A stretch of 64,000 bases of DNA, taken from Haloferax sp046557615. GTDB lineage: Archaea; Halobacteriota; Halobacteria; Halobacteriales; Haloferacaceae. The stretch covers positions 806,001 to 870,000 of the forward strand of contig NZ_JBKIII010000001.1 in the NCBI RefSeq assembly GCF_046557615.1. The letters are read 5' to 3'. The notes beneath the pieces were generated by a model. The model saw only the letters and a program-made list of their open reading frames with translations. It had not been told where the DNA came from and did not search any database. Position 1 is the first letter of the stretch, and the number at the start of each line of letters is the position of its first letter. The position numbers were made by a program, and so were the translations under genes. Shown here in pieces: positions 34,647-43,443 of this stretch.

Positions 34647-36257
34647 TTATCCTTGGCCGACCATTCGATCTTCGCCTTCCCACTCTTGTTCTCGAAGCTC
34701 GTACTTCTGAATTTTTCCGGTCGCAGTTTTAGGAAGTTCTGTAACGAACTCGATTTCTTTCGGAACCTTATATGTCGCAATTCGCTCTCGGCAGAAGTCG
34801 ATGAGTTCCTCGACAGTCGTCCCCGGACTGTCTGGGTCGCCGCTCGTCGGGACGATGAACGCTTTGGGTGATTCACCCCACTCGTCAGAGGGGACCGGAA
34901 TGACGGCCACGTCAGCCACCTTCTCGTGGTCGAACAGCGTGTCTTCGAGTTCGATACTGGAGATGTTCTCGCCGCCGGAGATGATGATGTCCTTCTTCCG
35001 GTCTTGAATGCTGATAAAGCCGTTCTCGTCCATGGTAGCGAGGTCACCCATGTGGTAGTAGCCTTCCAAGCGCGCGTTGAACGCCTCGTCGGTGTCTTCG
35101 GGCTTGTTCCAGTAACGGTCCATCACCTGGTTACCGGAAACGACTATTTCGCCGATGCTGGTCCCATCGCGTGGCACGTCGTTGCCGTCGTCGTCGACGA
35201 CCCGGACGTCGGTTCCGAGATAGCCGATTCCCTGCTTTTTCATCACCCCGAAGCGGCCGTCACCGTCGTCCAAGAAGCGTGCCGCATCGGATGTCGTGAT
35301 GAGTGGCCCGGTCTCAGTCGCACCGTAGACGTGCATGAGGTGCCATCCGAACGTGTCTTCGACCGTTCGAATCGTCGCTTCCGGCGGTGCGGCACCCGCA
35401 GTCGCTGCACGGACCGGGTTCGCGCCGGTCATTTCGAGGCCGCCCTTCTCGCGATACAGCTTCTGGAGCATGTTCAGCACCGTCGGGGCGGCACAGAGGT
35501 ACGACACATCTTCGGTCTGAATCGCATCGACGACTGCCTGTGCATCGACACCGCGGGTGCAGATGTGCTTCGCACCGTGGCCAGTGATTGCATAGATGTG
35601 GCCCCAGCCATTGACGTGGAACATCGGCAGCGTCCACAGATACACGTCGTCGTCGGTGATGTGCTGGTGCATCGAGATGAGATACGCGTGAATCGTCTCG
35701 GCGCGGTGGGTTCGGCAGACGCCCTTCGGGTCGCCGGTCGTCCCTGAGGTGTAGTTGATGGTGATGAGTTCGTCTTCGCTCATCTCCGGTCGGTCGTAGT
35801 CAGTGGAATCGGCGATGAACTCGTCGAAGTCGAGCCAATCGCCATCGACTTTTTCGGGGTCGTTGGTGACGAAAATCTCCGTCGGGATGTCGTCTCGCAC
35901 CGCTTCAATTTTGTCGGCGAAGGCGTAGTCGGCGTAAATCGCGTTCACCTCCGCATCGTTCAGCATGTACTCAAAATCAGCAGGGACGAGGCGGTAGTTT
36001 AGCGGCATGTGGATGGCACCGATTTGCATCGACCCATAAGCCGCTTCGAGGTGGAAGTGTGTATTCGGGTCCAACACGGCCACCCGGTCTCCTTTCTCGA
36101 CACCGTGGGCTTGTAAGGCAGCAGAGAACCCGTCTGCTCTGTCACCCAGTTCACCGTACGTATATCGTTCACCCGTCGTTGCAACGACCGCTTCTTTGTC
36201 GGCGTAATACCGACGCGCTCGGTCGAGGAATTCCGTCACGAGGAGTGGCTTCTCCAT
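34647..36257 (-). CDS. Acyl-CoA synthetase (AMP-forming)
   Basis: A 536-residue ANL-family ligase, acyl acid + ATP + CoA to acyl-CoA. The motifs are in order: YTSGTTGDPKGV (about 165-176), the YGATETGPL loop, GYYHMGDLA, and KKDIIISGGENIS, with the catalytic lysine in TATGKIQKYELR. Within this group it resembles medium/short-chain fatty acyl- or aryl-CoA ligases; chain length cannot be read. It lies upstream of the liv operon on the same strand with its own TATA box, which implies shared duty in organic-acid use. Confidence 0.85.
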   Translation of the reverse strand: MEKPLLVTEFLDRARRYYADKEAVVATTGERYTYGELGDRADGFSAALQAHGVEKGDRVAVLDPNTHFHLEAAYGSMQIGAIHMPLNYRLVPADFEYMLNDAEVNAIYADYAFADKIEAVRDDIPTEIFVTNDPEKVDGDWLDFDEFIADSTDYDRPEMSEDELITINYTSGTTGDPKGVCRTHRAETIHAYLISMHQHITDDDVYLWTLPMFHVNGWGHIYAITGHGAKHICTRGVDAQAVVDAIQTEDVSYLCAAPTVLNMLQKLYREKGGLEMTGANPVRAATAGAAPPEATIRTVEDTFGWHLMHVYGATETGPLITTSDAARFLDDGDGRFGVMKKQGIGYLGTDVRVVDDDGNDVPRDGTSIGEIVVSGNQVMDRYWNKPEDTDEAFNARLEGYYHMGDLATMDENGFISIQDRKKDIIISGGENISSIELEDTLFDHEKVADVAVIPVPSDEWGESPKAFIVPTSGDPDSPGTTVEELIDFCRERIATYKVPKEIEFVTELPKTATGKIQKYELREQEWEGEDRMVGQG

Positions 36258-36282
36258 ACGTCAGGTTGTTCACAAACATTAT

Positions 36283-36290
36283 GGATAAAT
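36283..36290 (-). promoter_or_regulatory. TATA box of the acyl-CoA synthetase gene
   Basis: On the minus strand ATTTATCC lies 26-33 nt before the ATG at 36257. It shares the ATTTATC core with the acs and livHMGF promoters. Confidence 0.55.
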
Positions 36291-36434
36291 GTGTAGGGTG
36301 GTGCCATATCACGCAGCCATGTGAACTGTTGTCAATGAAAGAATCAATACGGTTGTGAACGGCGTGTATCAGACTATATTACTACCTGCCCTATACACGA
36401 AAATAACATAATGGTGGGTGTTGTGGGTACTCGC

Positions 36435-36689
36435 ATGTCCTTTTCGGACTACGTCGGTCAGTCACTCGGTGGGAACGGCGAAACGATCGTCCGGGTCGCC
36501 CCACATCGACTGTGGCGACCGGAAGGAGAGCGTGTCGAACCGTGTACGTACAGTGGCGAAGAACTCGTCCTGTCGGAGAAACACCTCCTCGTCGTCCTCG
36601 AAAAAGACGGCATCCGCTCGCGGTTGTACTTCCGCGACAGAGAGTCACTCAACGCGTGGCTCGAAGAACACAGCGAAGCGCACCAATAA
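36435..36689 (+). CDS. Hypothetical protein between two CoA-ligase genes
   Basis: An 84-residue protein starting MSFSDYVGQSLGGNGETIV. It has no membrane helix and no cysteine-rich motif: VRVAPHRLWRPEGERVEP then EKHLLVVLEKDGIRSRLYFRD. The charged C-terminus ends HSEAHQ. An ATG 8 codons upstream is less likely. It is divergent from the acyl-CoA synthetase gene and converges on acs. No family was recognised; a conserved haloarchaeal orphan is most likely. Confidence 0.6.
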   Translation: MSFSDYVGQSLGGNGETIVRVAPHRLWRPEGERVEPCTYSGEELVLSEKHLLVVLEKDGIRSRLYFRDRESLNAWLEEHSEAHQ

Positions 36690-36704
36690 AAAGCGACCGG
36701 AGAG

Positions 36705-38693
36705 TTACTCGTTGGTGACTTTCTGCTGAATCTCTTCGACGATTTCGGGGTTCCGAAGCGTCGTCGTGTCGCCGAGTTCCTCGCCGTTTGCGATTTCTTC
36801 GAGGAGGCGGCGCATAATCTTTCCAGACCGGGTCTTCGGCAGTTCAGGAGTGAAAATGACCTGTTCTGGACGGGCAATCGGGCCGATTGCGTCCTCGACA
36901 CCCTTGACGATGCGGTCGCGCATCTCGTCGTCTTCGGTCTGCCCTTCTTCGGTGATGACGTAGGCGTAGACTGCTTCACCTTTCACCTCGTGGTCGCCAC
37001 CGACGACGGCGGCCTCGGCGACGCCTTCGACGCCGACGATGGCCGATTCGATTTCCATCGTCCCGAGGCGGTGGCCGGAGACGTTGAGAACGTCGTCCAC
37101 GCGCCCGAGGATGGTGATGTAGTCGTCGTCGTCGATTTTCGCGCCGTCTTCGGGGAAGTACACCCAATCTTCGGGGTCGTCGCTGTCCGTATCAGAGTAT
37201 TCACGCCAGTACTCGTCGATGAAGCGCTCGTCGTTGTTGTAGAGCGTCCGGAGCATCCCCGGCCACGGTTTCTGGACCGTCAGATACCCAGCACGTCCGG
37301 CATCGACTTGCTCGCCCTTCGTATCGACGATTTGGGCGTCGATTCCGGGGAGCGGCGGCCCGGCAGAACCGGGTTTCATCTTCTTCACTCCGGGGAGTGT
37401 CGAAATCATCATCCCACCGGTTTCGGTCTGCCACCACGTGTCTACGACCGGACACTTCTCGCCGCCGATGTGCTTGTAGTACCACTTCCACGCGCGTGGG
37501 TTGATTGGTTCGCCGACCGTCCCCATGAGGCGGAGACTCGACAGGTCGTGCTTTTCGGGGTGCTGCGAACCCCACTTCATGAACGCACGAATCGCCGTCG
37601 GGGCGGTGTAGAAGATGTCTACGGAGTATTTCTCGATGAGTTCCCAGAGCCGAGCGCGGTGTGGGAAGTCCGGCGTTCCCTCGTACATCACCGTCGTCGT
37701 TCCGAGCGAGAGCGGCCCATAGACGATATAGGAGTGACCCGTAATCCAGCCGATGTCGGCCGAACACCAGTAGGTGTCTTCCTTTTTGATGTCGAGGACG
37801 GAGTGGGAAGTCCACGTCGCGTACGCGAGATAGCCTCCAGTGGTGTGTTTGACACCCTTCGGTTGACCGGTCGTGCCGGACGTATACATCAAGAAGAGCA
37901 TGTCTTCGGCGTCGCGCTCGACGGGGTCGATGCGCTCGCCTGTGTGTTCGTCCATCAGGTCGCCCCAGTCGTGCTGGTTGCCGCGGAGGTCGTGGCCGAA
38001 GCCGTCGTCTCCCAATCGGTCCACGACGACAGTCGCTTCGACGCCGTGGTCCACGCCGTCGAGACCTTCGTTCGCTTTCTTCAGGTGGTCGAGGGGGTCA
38101 CCGCGGCGGTAGTAGCCGTCACAGGTGACGAGGAATTTCGAGTCGGCCGCATTCATGCGGGTCGCCAGCGCGTCGGCGGAGAAACCACCGAAGACGACCG
38201 AGTGCGGCGCGCCGATGCGCGCACACGCCAGCATCGCAATCGGCAACTCCGGAATCATCGGCATATAGAGCGTCACGATGTCGTCTTCGCCGACGCCGAG
38301 GTCCAAAAGCGCAGATGCAAACTCGTTGACCTCGCGGTAGAGGTCTTGATACGTGTAGGTTCGCGTCTCGCCGTGTTCGCCTTCCCACTTGATTGCGACG
38401 CGGTTCTTGTCGCCGTTTTCGACGTGGCGGTCAACGCAGTTGTACGATGCGTTGAGTTTGCCCTCGGTGAACCACTTGTAGAACGGCGGGTTCGAATCGT
38501 CGAGAACCTCGTCATACCCACTATACCAGTCCAACATGTCGGCCGACTGTTCCCAACAGCCGGGCCAGTTTTCTTCGAACTCGTCGTAGATGGCCGGGTC
38601 GGAGACGTTCGCTTGCGCGACGAACTCCTCCGAGGGTTCAAACTCCTCTTGCTCTACCAGCCGTGCTTCGAGTTCTCCGTCACCGTCTGCCAT
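36705..38693 (-). CDS. acs: Acetyl-CoA synthetase
   Basis: A 662-residue AMP-forming acetyl-CoA synthetase, with the family's full length. Motifs: YTSGTTGQPKGVKHTTGGY, the substrate pocket W of VDTWWQTETGG, GRVDDVLNVSGHRLGT for CoA, and SGKIMRR with the catalytic (acetylatable) lysine near the C-terminus. It converts acetate, and possibly propionate, to the CoA ester. Its neighbour is methylmalonyl-CoA mutase. The promoter has a palindrome overlapping the TATA box. Confidence 0.96.
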   Translation of the reverse strand: MADGDGELEARLVEQEEFEPSEEFVAQANVSDPAIYDEFEENWPGCWEQSADMLDWYSGYDEVLDDSNPPFYKWFTEGKLNASYNCVDRHVENGDKNRVAIKWEGEHGETRTYTYQDLYREVNEFASALLDLGVGEDDIVTLYMPMIPELPIAMLACARIGAPHSVVFGGFSADALATRMNAADSKFLVTCDGYYRRGDPLDHLKKANEGLDGVDHGVEATVVVDRLGDDGFGHDLRGNQHDWGDLMDEHTGERIDPVERDAEDMLFLMYTSGTTGQPKGVKHTTGGYLAYATWTSHSVLDIKKEDTYWCSADIGWITGHSYIVYGPLSLGTTTVMYEGTPDFPHRARLWELIEKYSVDIFYTAPTAIRAFMKWGSQHPEKHDLSSLRLMGTVGEPINPRAWKWYYKHIGGEKCPVVDTWWQTETGGMMISTLPGVKKMKPGSAGPPLPGIDAQIVDTKGEQVDAGRAGYLTVQKPWPGMLRTLYNNDERFIDEYWREYSDTDSDDPEDWVYFPEDGAKIDDDDYITILGRVDDVLNVSGHRLGTMEIESAIVGVEGVAEAAVVGGDHEVKGEAVYAYVITEEGQTEDDEMRDRIVKGVEDAIGPIARPEQVIFTPELPKTRSGKIMRRLLEEIANGEELGDTTTLRNPEIVEEIQQKVTNE

Positions 38694-38713
38694 AGTACGT
38701 GTTAACTTGTATA

Positions 38714-38729
38714 ATCATGCATGATAAAT
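38714..38729 (-). promoter_or_regulatory. acs promoter with a perfect palindrome
   Basis: ATCATGCATGAT (38714-38725) is a perfect 12-bp palindrome that overlaps the minus-strand TATA ATTTATCA (38722-38729), itself 29-36 nt before the acs ATG. It is an operator candidate. Confidence 0.5.
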
Positions 38730-38834
38730 GTATGTAGTATCGCAGTACGGACGGGCGATTTTGGCCTGAAACAACATCTCGAAAAAGCAGACGAACCGGT
38801 GTTTCTGCTCGCGGTCTGACGGTGCCGTTCGCCG

Positions 38835-40535
38835 TTACATCACGCCAATCGTCTCGCGGTACGTGCCGTACTCTTGGGCGAACACGTCCATGATTTCGCC
38901 CATCGTCACGTACTGCTTGACCGCATCGACGAGGACGGGCATGACGTTCTCGCCGTTCTTCGTCGCTTCTCTGAGTTCGTCGAGGGCGGCCTCGACGGCC
39001 TCGTCGTCGCGCTCGGCTTTGACTTCCTCCAAGCGAGCGAGTTGTCGCGTCTGCACTTCGTCCGCGACGTGGAGGAGGTCGGGTCGCGTGTCCTCGTCGG
39101 TCGCGTACTTGTTCACACCGACGACAGTCTCTTCGCCGGTTTCGACGCGCGATTGGTACTCGTAGGAGGCGTCGCTGATTTCGCGGTGGAAGTACCCTTC
39201 GTCGATGCCCTCGAGGATACCGTCGCGGACCGACCCATCGCCCAGTTCTTTGAGTTCCTCGATGTACGCCATCGCTTCGGCCTCGACTTCGCTGGTCAGT
39301 TTCTCGATGAAGTAACTGCCACCGAGCGGGTCCATCACGTCCGCGGCACCAGATTCCTCGGCGATAATCTGCTGCGTGCGGAGTGCGACCGTGACTGCCT
39401 CTTCGGAGGGCAGCGCGAGCGCCTCGTCGAAACTGTTGGTGTGGAGCGACTGGGTGCCGCCGAGGACGCCAGCGAGCGCCTGAATCGTCACGCGAACGAT
39501 GTTGATGAGTGGCTGTTGAGCAGTCAAAGACTGGCCCGCAGTCTGCGTGTGGAACTTGAGTTGCTTCGAGCCCTCCTTCTCTGCGCCGTACCACTCGGAC
39601 ATGACGTTGTAGTAGATGCGGCGGGCGGCGCGGAACTTGGCGACTTCCTCGAAGATGGAGTTGTGCGAGTTGAAGAAGAACGAGAGTTGCGGCGCGAAGT
39701 CGTCCACGTCGAGGCCGCGGTCGATGGCGTCTTCGACGTATGCAAAGCCGTCTGCGAGCGTGAACGCGAGTTCCTGCACGGCGGTCGAACCGGCCTCGCG
39801 GATGTGGTATCCCGAGATGGAGATGGGCCGAATGCGCGGCGTCTCTTGGGCCGCGAACTCGACCGTGTCGGTGACGAGTTTCAGCGAGGGTTCCGGCGGG
39901 ATGACCCACTCTTTCTGCGCGATGAACTCTTTGAGCATGTCGTTCTGGAACGTTCCACCGATTTGCTCGCGGGAGACGCCGCGTTCGTCGGCGAGTGCGA
40001 CGTACATCGCGTAGATGACCGGCGCGCTCGGATTGATAGTAAAGGAGGTGGTGACTTCGCCGATGTCGATGCCCTCGAACAGAATCTCCATATCACGGAG
40101 CGTATCGACCGCGACGCCCTCTTTGCCGACTTCGCCATCGGAGAGCGGGTCGTCACTATCCTTTCCCATGAGCGACGGCATGTCGAAGGCCGTCGAGAGG
40201 CCCATCTGGCCGTTGTCGATGAGGTAGTGGAACCGTTCGTTCGTCTCTTCGGCGGTCCCGAAGCCTGCGAACTGCCGCATCGTCCACGTCCGGCCGCGAT
40301 ACATCGTCGGGTAGACGCCGCGGGTGTAGGGTGCCTCGCCGGGGAAACCGAGGTCTTCCTCGTAGTCGAGGTCCGCAACGTCGTCGGGGGTGTAGAGGTC
40401 GTCAACTTCGTGATTCGAGACGGTCGCAAAGCGCTCTTTGCGCTCACCGAATCGGTCGAGAAGTGGGTCGCGGGTTTCGTCTTCCCACTTCTCGCGCGCC
40501 TCACGAATCGATTCGAGGTCCTCCTCGTCGTACAT
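38835..40535 (-). CDS. Methylmalonyl-CoA mutase, catalytic (large) subunit
   Basis: A 566-residue protein equal to the TIM-barrel domain of the mutase, interconverting methylmalonyl-CoA and succinyl-CoA. Landmarks are YTRGVYPTMYRGRTWTMRQF near 70-89, TFQNDMLKEF, SISGYHIREAG, and LKFHTQTAG then AGVLGGTQSLHTNSFDEA. The C-terminal cobalamin-binding domain is missing, as usual in archaea, where a small separate subunit carries B12. That subunit is not in the window. Propionate/odd-chain acid degradation would need it. Confidence 0.93.
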   Translation of the reverse strand: MYDEEDLESIREAREKWEDETRDPLLDRFGERKERFATVSNHEVDDLYTPDDVADLDYEEDLGFPGEAPYTRGVYPTMYRGRTWTMRQFAGFGTAEETNERFHYLIDNGQMGLSTAFDMPSLMGKDSDDPLSDGEVGKEGVAVDTLRDMEILFEGIDIGEVTTSFTINPSAPVIYAMYVALADERGVSREQIGGTFQNDMLKEFIAQKEWVIPPEPSLKLVTDTVEFAAQETPRIRPISISGYHIREAGSTAVQELAFTLADGFAYVEDAIDRGLDVDDFAPQLSFFFNSHNSIFEEVAKFRAARRIYYNVMSEWYGAEKEGSKQLKFHTQTAGQSLTAQQPLINIVRVTIQALAGVLGGTQSLHTNSFDEALALPSEEAVTVALRTQQIIAEESGAADVMDPLGGSYFIEKLTSEVEAEAMAYIEELKELGDGSVRDGILEGIDEGYFHREISDASYEYQSRVETGEETVVGVNKYATDEDTRPDLLHVADEVQTRQLARLEEVKAERDDEAVEAALDELREATKNGENVMPVLVDAVKQYVTMGEIMDVFAQEYGTYRETIGVM

Positions 40536-40679
40536 AGTTCACAAGTCGGATGGACAATGATTAAGGATTCGGGTCTGTCTCGTTAATCGATTCATCGAAT
40601 CGACACCAAGACCGGATTCGACACGAATACCATCGCACATATCACCCCGTGGGTTCCTACACCTCGTGAATAGCAACAG

Positions 40680-42626
40680 ATGGCGCTTCTCACGCAACGT
40701 GCGACGCGGTGGGTAACTGGCATCGTCGGACTCCTCGTCGTCCTCGCCAGTCTCTCGTTCGTCGTCCCCGCGTCCGGGTCGGTGTCGCCCGTGGAATTCG
40801 ACGACACGATAAAGACCGGCGGCACCGCAGTAGACGTCCAACAGGCCGACGCAGACGGCTTCGAAGTCCCCGTCGCGCAGGTCCACTTCTCTCGATATCG
40901 CTACGTCATGGGCTACTACGACATCCAGACCGCCGCGGCAGATGTCCAATCACCCGAGAGCGCCCGGCAGTTCGGCGACCCGCTCGCCGTCTTCGTCACC
41001 GACTATGCACCAGTGACACCACTCGTCGGCGACGATGGTCATCTCCGAACCGAACACAATCGAGCGACTGGGTGGGTCAAAGCCGAGAACGCCGTTTTCG
41101 TCGTCGATTCCGGCGCACGCGTCGCTTCCGGGCCTATCGTCGTTCCCTTCTCGGAGCGCGCTTCCGCCCGCGAGTTCGCAAGCGAGTACGGCGGTGAAGT
41201 CGTTGGGTGGAACGCAGTCAAAAACCGGGCAGAGCGTTCGCTCCCGGCACGAACTGCGTCGTTCGAGTCTTCAGTCGAATCCCACCACACACTGGCAGAC
41301 CAGACCGTCGCTGCGAGTGAACTGCTGTTCGACCGGCCCGTCTCGGTGGTCGTCGGAGAGGGCGCACCGACCATCGAATCGGCGGTCGAATCCGCACCCG
41401 CGAACACGACTGTCTACGTCCCGCCGGGAACCTACGAAGTCGATACGGTCGAACTGAATCGCTCGATTACGCTCCTGGGCGCAGGACCAGCAACCACACT
41501 CGTCGGTGACGGAAACGGCAGTGTCGTCCACGTCCGTGCCGAATCGGCCGCCGTCGGCAACCTCTCGATTTCGGGCGTCGGCGACGTCGGCACCCGTCGC
41601 GTCCAAGCCACCAACGAATCGGTGGATTGGGACACGCGAGTCACGCTCGCTTACGGCCGTGGTGACGCCGGAATCGTCTTCGACGCTGCGAACGATTCCG
41701 TGATTCGAGACGTTCGCATCGACACACCCACGAGCGGCATCATCGTCCGCGAGAGCCGAACGAGTATCTCGAATCTCACCGTGCAGGGCGCAGAGACACC
41801 CTCGGATGGATTTATGGGCGTCGTCCTCATCGGCCAGCCATCGGTGGTCCAGAACTCGACCTTCCTCGATGGCCGCGATGGCGTCTACACCCACCGCGCC
41901 GACGGGAGCGTCATCCGCGACAACCACATGGAGAGTGGCCGCTACGGCGTCCACGAGATGTACACCTCGGACACGCTCGTCGCCGACAACGTGGTTCGAG
42001 AGAACGAAATCGGCGTCATCATCATGACCCGCCCGGTCGGCAATCTCGTCGTTGGAAACGACGTTCGGGACTCCGGATTCGGCTTTATCCCCGCTGGAAG
42101 CGACACCTACGTGGCCGACAACGTATTCGCTCAGAACGAGTACGGCATGGACGTGAGCGGCGACCGGCAAGTGTACGTCCGAAACGTCGTCGCCGACAAC
42201 GAAGTCGGGATTCGAGGAAGTTCGACGTTCCCCACGAACGTCGTCGTCCACAACGATATCGTCGGCAACGACGTGCGCGTCGAATCCGAACTCGGCCCGA
42301 TGCGGACGTGGACCGCGAATGGCCACGGCAACTACTGGGGCGAACTCCCGCTCGCCGACTCCAACGGAGACGGGACATACGACCGGGCGTTCGAGCCGTC
42401 GAATCCGGTCGATGCAAACCTCGGCCGCGACCCCTCGGCGCTCGTCTTGTCTCGGTCGCCCGTGATGGACGCCCTGCGAACGATGCGCGACGAAATCGCC
42501 GGATTGCGTGGGTCTGGCGTGGTCGATACTGCCCCGAGAACGACACCAGTTCACACCGATATGGACAGACTACTCAACACGTCGGCGCGCGTTGACACGA
42601 CGAACACAGAGAGTGCCGATGGCTAA
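40680..42626 (+). CDS. nosD: NosD-type secreted beta-helix protein with an N-terminal NosL-like domain
   Basis: A 648-residue secreted protein. After a signal peptide (about 1-34) comes a ~165-residue domain that resembles NosL: AVFVTDYA and, near 150-172, VPFSERASAREFASEYGG followed by a VVGW strand. From about 223 the protein is a right-handed beta-helix of NosD type (CASH repeats: VPPGTYEVDTVELNRSITLL then many N-x-V ladders), ending in a GNYWGELPLADSNGDGTYDRA motif. NosD with NosF and NosY is needed to mature the copper centre of nitrous oxide reductase. It overlaps nosF by 8 bp. The NosL-like domain is inferred by eye. Confidence 0.8.
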   Translation: MALLTQRATRWVTGIVGLLVVLASLSFVVPASGSVSPVEFDDTIKTGGTAVDVQQADADGFEVPVAQVHFSRYRYVMGYYDIQTAAADVQSPESARQFGDPLAVFVTDYAPVTPLVGDDGHLRTEHNRATGWVKAENAVFVVDSGARVASGPIVVPFSERASAREFASEYGGEVVGWNAVKNRAERSLPARTASFESSVESHHTLADQTVAASELLFDRPVSVVVGEGAPTIESAVESAPANTTVYVPPGTYEVDTVELNRSITLLGAGPATTLVGDGNGSVVHVRAESAAVGNLSISGVGDVGTRRVQATNESVDWDTRVTLAYGRGDAGIVFDAANDSVIRDVRIDTPTSGIIVRESRTSISNLTVQGAETPSDGFMGVVLIGQPSVVQNSTFLDGRDGVYTHRADGSVIRDNHMESGRYGVHEMYTSDTLVADNVVRENEIGVIIMTRPVGNLVVGNDVRDSGFGFIPAGSDTYVADNVFAQNEYGMDVSGDRQVYVRNVVADNEVGIRGSSTFPTNVVVHNDIVGNDVRVESELGPMRTWTANGHGNYWGELPLADSNGDGTYDRAFEPSNPVDANLGRDPSALVLSRSPVMDALRTMRDEIAGLRGSGVVDTAPRTTPVHTDMDRLLNTSARVDTTNTESADG

Positions 42627-43443
42627 CCACGAACTTCACCAGACCGGACTGACCGATTCGACATCGACACTCGTCGCCGACAGCATCTCGCATCGGTTCG
42701 GCGACGTAGAAGTCCTCGATTCGGTTTCGCTGTCGGCCGAGCGCGGTGAAATCGTCGCTATCATCGGTCCAAACGGCTCTGGAAAGTCCACCCTCCTTCG
42801 ATTCCTCGCCGGTGTCCGAACCCCGAATTCGGGGAGCATCACGCGCGAATCGACTGAAGGGCGGCAAGGTGGAGGAGGACGACAAGGTGGAAAAGGACGA
42901 CAGGGTGGACGGCGGGTCGGGTACCTACCCCAACAACCCGAGTTCCGCGCCGGGTTCTGTCTTCGAGATACACTCGCCTTCTACGCGAAATTCGTCGAGG
43001 GCGCGGATATCGACGCGACGCTCGAACGAATCGGTCTCGCGGCGATTCGCGGCCAGCACACAGAGACACTCTCGGGTGGTCAAACACGCCTGCTCGGACT
43101 CGGCCAAGCACTCCTCGGCGACCCACCGCTCGTCGTCCTCGACGAACCCGCGAGCGGACTCGACCCCGAGATGGTCGAGCGTCTCTTCGCTATCGTCTCG
43201 GACATTGCAATGGATGGCCGGACCGTCGTTCTCTCGTCGCACAACCTCGACCCGGTCGAACGAATCGCAGACCGGGTTCTCGTCCTCTCGGAGGGCCGAA
43301 TCGTCGCGGAGGGAACGCCGCAAGCGTTGGTCGAACAGAGCGGCGCGCCGAACCTCCAGACGGCATTCAAGTCGCTGGTCTCCGGGGACGAACCGGCGAC
43401 TATCGAATCGAACTCGACCCCGGACGAGGTGGTCGAACAATGA
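42619..43443 (+). CDS. nosF: ABC transporter ATPase NosF with a tandem GRQGG insert
   Basis: A 274-residue ATPase. Walker A is GPNGSGKST (50-58), Q-loop LPQQPEF, signature LSGGQTRLL (151-159), Walker B LVVLDEPASG (171-180). Between Walker A and the Q-loop lies an insert with three tandem six-residue units, GRQGGG, GRQGGK and GRQGGR (81-98), not usual for the family. The ATG at 42619 overlaps the end of nosD and fits; the frame runs 37 codons further upstream. It pairs with NosY and works with NosD in copper-site maturation. Confidence 0.88.
   Translation: MANHELHQTGLTDSTSTLVADSISHRFGDVEVLDSVSLSAERGEIVAIIGPNGSGKSTLLRFLAGVRTPNSGSITRESTEGRQGGGGRQGGKGRQGGRRVGYLPQQPEFRAGFCLRDTLAFYAKFVEGADIDATLERIGLAAIRGQHTETLSGGQTRLLGLGQALLGDPPLVVLDEPASGLDPEMVERLFAIVSDIAMDGRTVVLSSHNLDPVERIADRVLVLSEGRIVAEGTPQALVEQSGAPNLQTAFKSLVSGDEPATIESNSTPDEVVEQ
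42859..42912 (+). repeat. Three tandem 18-bp repeats inside nosF
   Basis: Three in-frame 18-nt units with few mismatches (GGNCGNCANGGTGGANNN), giving GRQGG-x. They are a clear tandem duplication, length divisible by three, at a point of the ATPase that normally forms a short loop. Confidence 0.85.

Noticed and set aside
36990..40586. Long plus-strand frames antisense to acs and methylmalonyl-CoA mutase (570 codons each)
   Set aside because: Both enzymes are clearly encoded on the minus strand with complete motifs. The plus-strand frames have no recognisable features.
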